A DNA stretch of 64,000 nt, from NCBI RefSeq assembly GCF_000185845.1, contig NZ_GL629647.1, positions 2,843,509 through 2,907,508 of the forward strand. Direction: 5' to 3'. This DNA is from Segatella salivae DSM 15606. GTDB lineage: Bacteria > Bacteroidota > Bacteroidia > Bacteroidales > Bacteroidaceae. Position 1 is the first letter of the stretch, and each line of letters starts with the position of its first letter. This document shows, one piece after another, positions 63,726-64,000 of the stretch. Under the pieces are notes generated by a model, which was given only the letters and a program-made list of their open reading frames with translations, was not told where the DNA came from and did no database searches. The position numbers and the translations under genes were made by a program.

Positions 63726-64000
63726 ATTTTCTATTTATATAGCTAATGTTTTGTTGGAGATAAACTCCTGTGCAATATTCGGAAATTTCTCTGAAATACA
63801 CAAATTTTGGCATCGAATAATGCGCCAAATTGTGTTATAACGTCCGATTCAGAGGCTATTTGAAAGTTTTTTATAACGTTAGTTGTGGCTTGTTGTGTGA
63901 TAACCTTTGTTCCGTAGGGTTTCATGTCATATCTTAGTTTGAGATAAGCCATAGGACTTTATAAGCTAAGATTAATCCCAAGCAGATATCGCCTCTATCA
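63726..64000. other. End region without a supported gene
   Basis: About 275 bases upstream of the phosphodiesterase gene show no supported gene. A 22-codon minus-strand open stretch from the edge to a stop at 63934 (ending LAYKVLWLISN) could be the tail of a gene beyond the window, but it is too short to call. Confidence 0.4.

Noticed and set aside
63743..63952. 69-codon minus-strand frame upstream of the phosphodiesterase gene
   Set aside because: It is short, has no recognisable domain and no promoter match in a good position.
63934..64000. Tail of a possible minus-strand gene at the right edge
   Set aside because: Only 22 open codons are visible; this is well within chance.

Overview
The window comes from a Bacteroidota chromosome, most likely a Prevotella-like (Prevotellaceae) bacterium. 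The evidence is a SusC-type TonB receptor, a complete type IX secretion translocon gene (sprA) next to ruvA, a secreted glycosidase with a T9SS-style tail, a DUF349/DUF4837/DUF4922 core-gene set, and many promoters matching the Bacteroidota -7 consensus TAnnTTTG. The genes are typical of a chromosome. I see no phage, plasmid, transposase, CRISPR or rRNA. The species call is an inference from gene content.

Layout. 1-3.0 kb: 5' part of a SusC receptor gene running off the left edge, and an FMN-binding exported protein. 3.7-10.6 kb: a DUF2339 membrane protein and a two-gene secreted glycosidase operon (GH43, then a GH128-like enzyme). 11.6-20.3 kb: ruvA, sprA (2496 codons) and an acetyltransferase, co-directional. 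20.4-25.1 kb: a candidate small RNA, a DUF349 protein, a CorA-like transporter and diaminopimelate dehydrogenase. 25.3-31.6 kb: a DUF1648 protein, then purL with two half-size chromate transporters and an EamA transporter. 32.0-35.5 kb: a membrane-anchored MutS-like protein with a small secreted partner, and an OmpA lipoprotein. 35.8-40.1 kb: the operon dnaG-queD-queE-cls. 40.7-45.3 kb: NADH dehydrogenase II, tRNA-His, and the operon sigma54-type activator-lptE-TPR protein-secG. 45.4-49.1 kb: the operon rlmN-DUF4837-pdxA-flippase. 49.6-53.2 kb: DUF4922-SpoIID-AmpG-like operon. 53.2-56.9 kb: aguA-aguB plus two unknown genes. 57.4-63.7 kb: fetA-like/fetB/nuclease, nif3/zinc-ribbon protein, AraC-type regulator, a TTD14-like ATPase-CYTH protein, and a YfcE-type phosphodiesterase.

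The most interesting signal is outside the genes. Eight of the long intergenic gaps (near 3.4, 11.2, 23.9, 31.8, 35.7, 40.4, 49.3 and 57.2 kb) carry a degenerate tandem repeat with an exact 22-bp period, about two DNA helical turns, in arrays of 3 to 7 units. The unit alternates A/T-rich and G/C-rich blocks about every 11 bp and is roughly symmetric between strands. The arrays occur between divergent, co-directional and convergent genes alike, so they are not simple promoters or terminators. I do not recognise them as a described element. Secondary points are the small RNA candidate at 20.45 kb with a textbook promoter and terminator, and an ABC ATPase beside fetB whose Walker A, Walker B and signature motifs are all degenerate.
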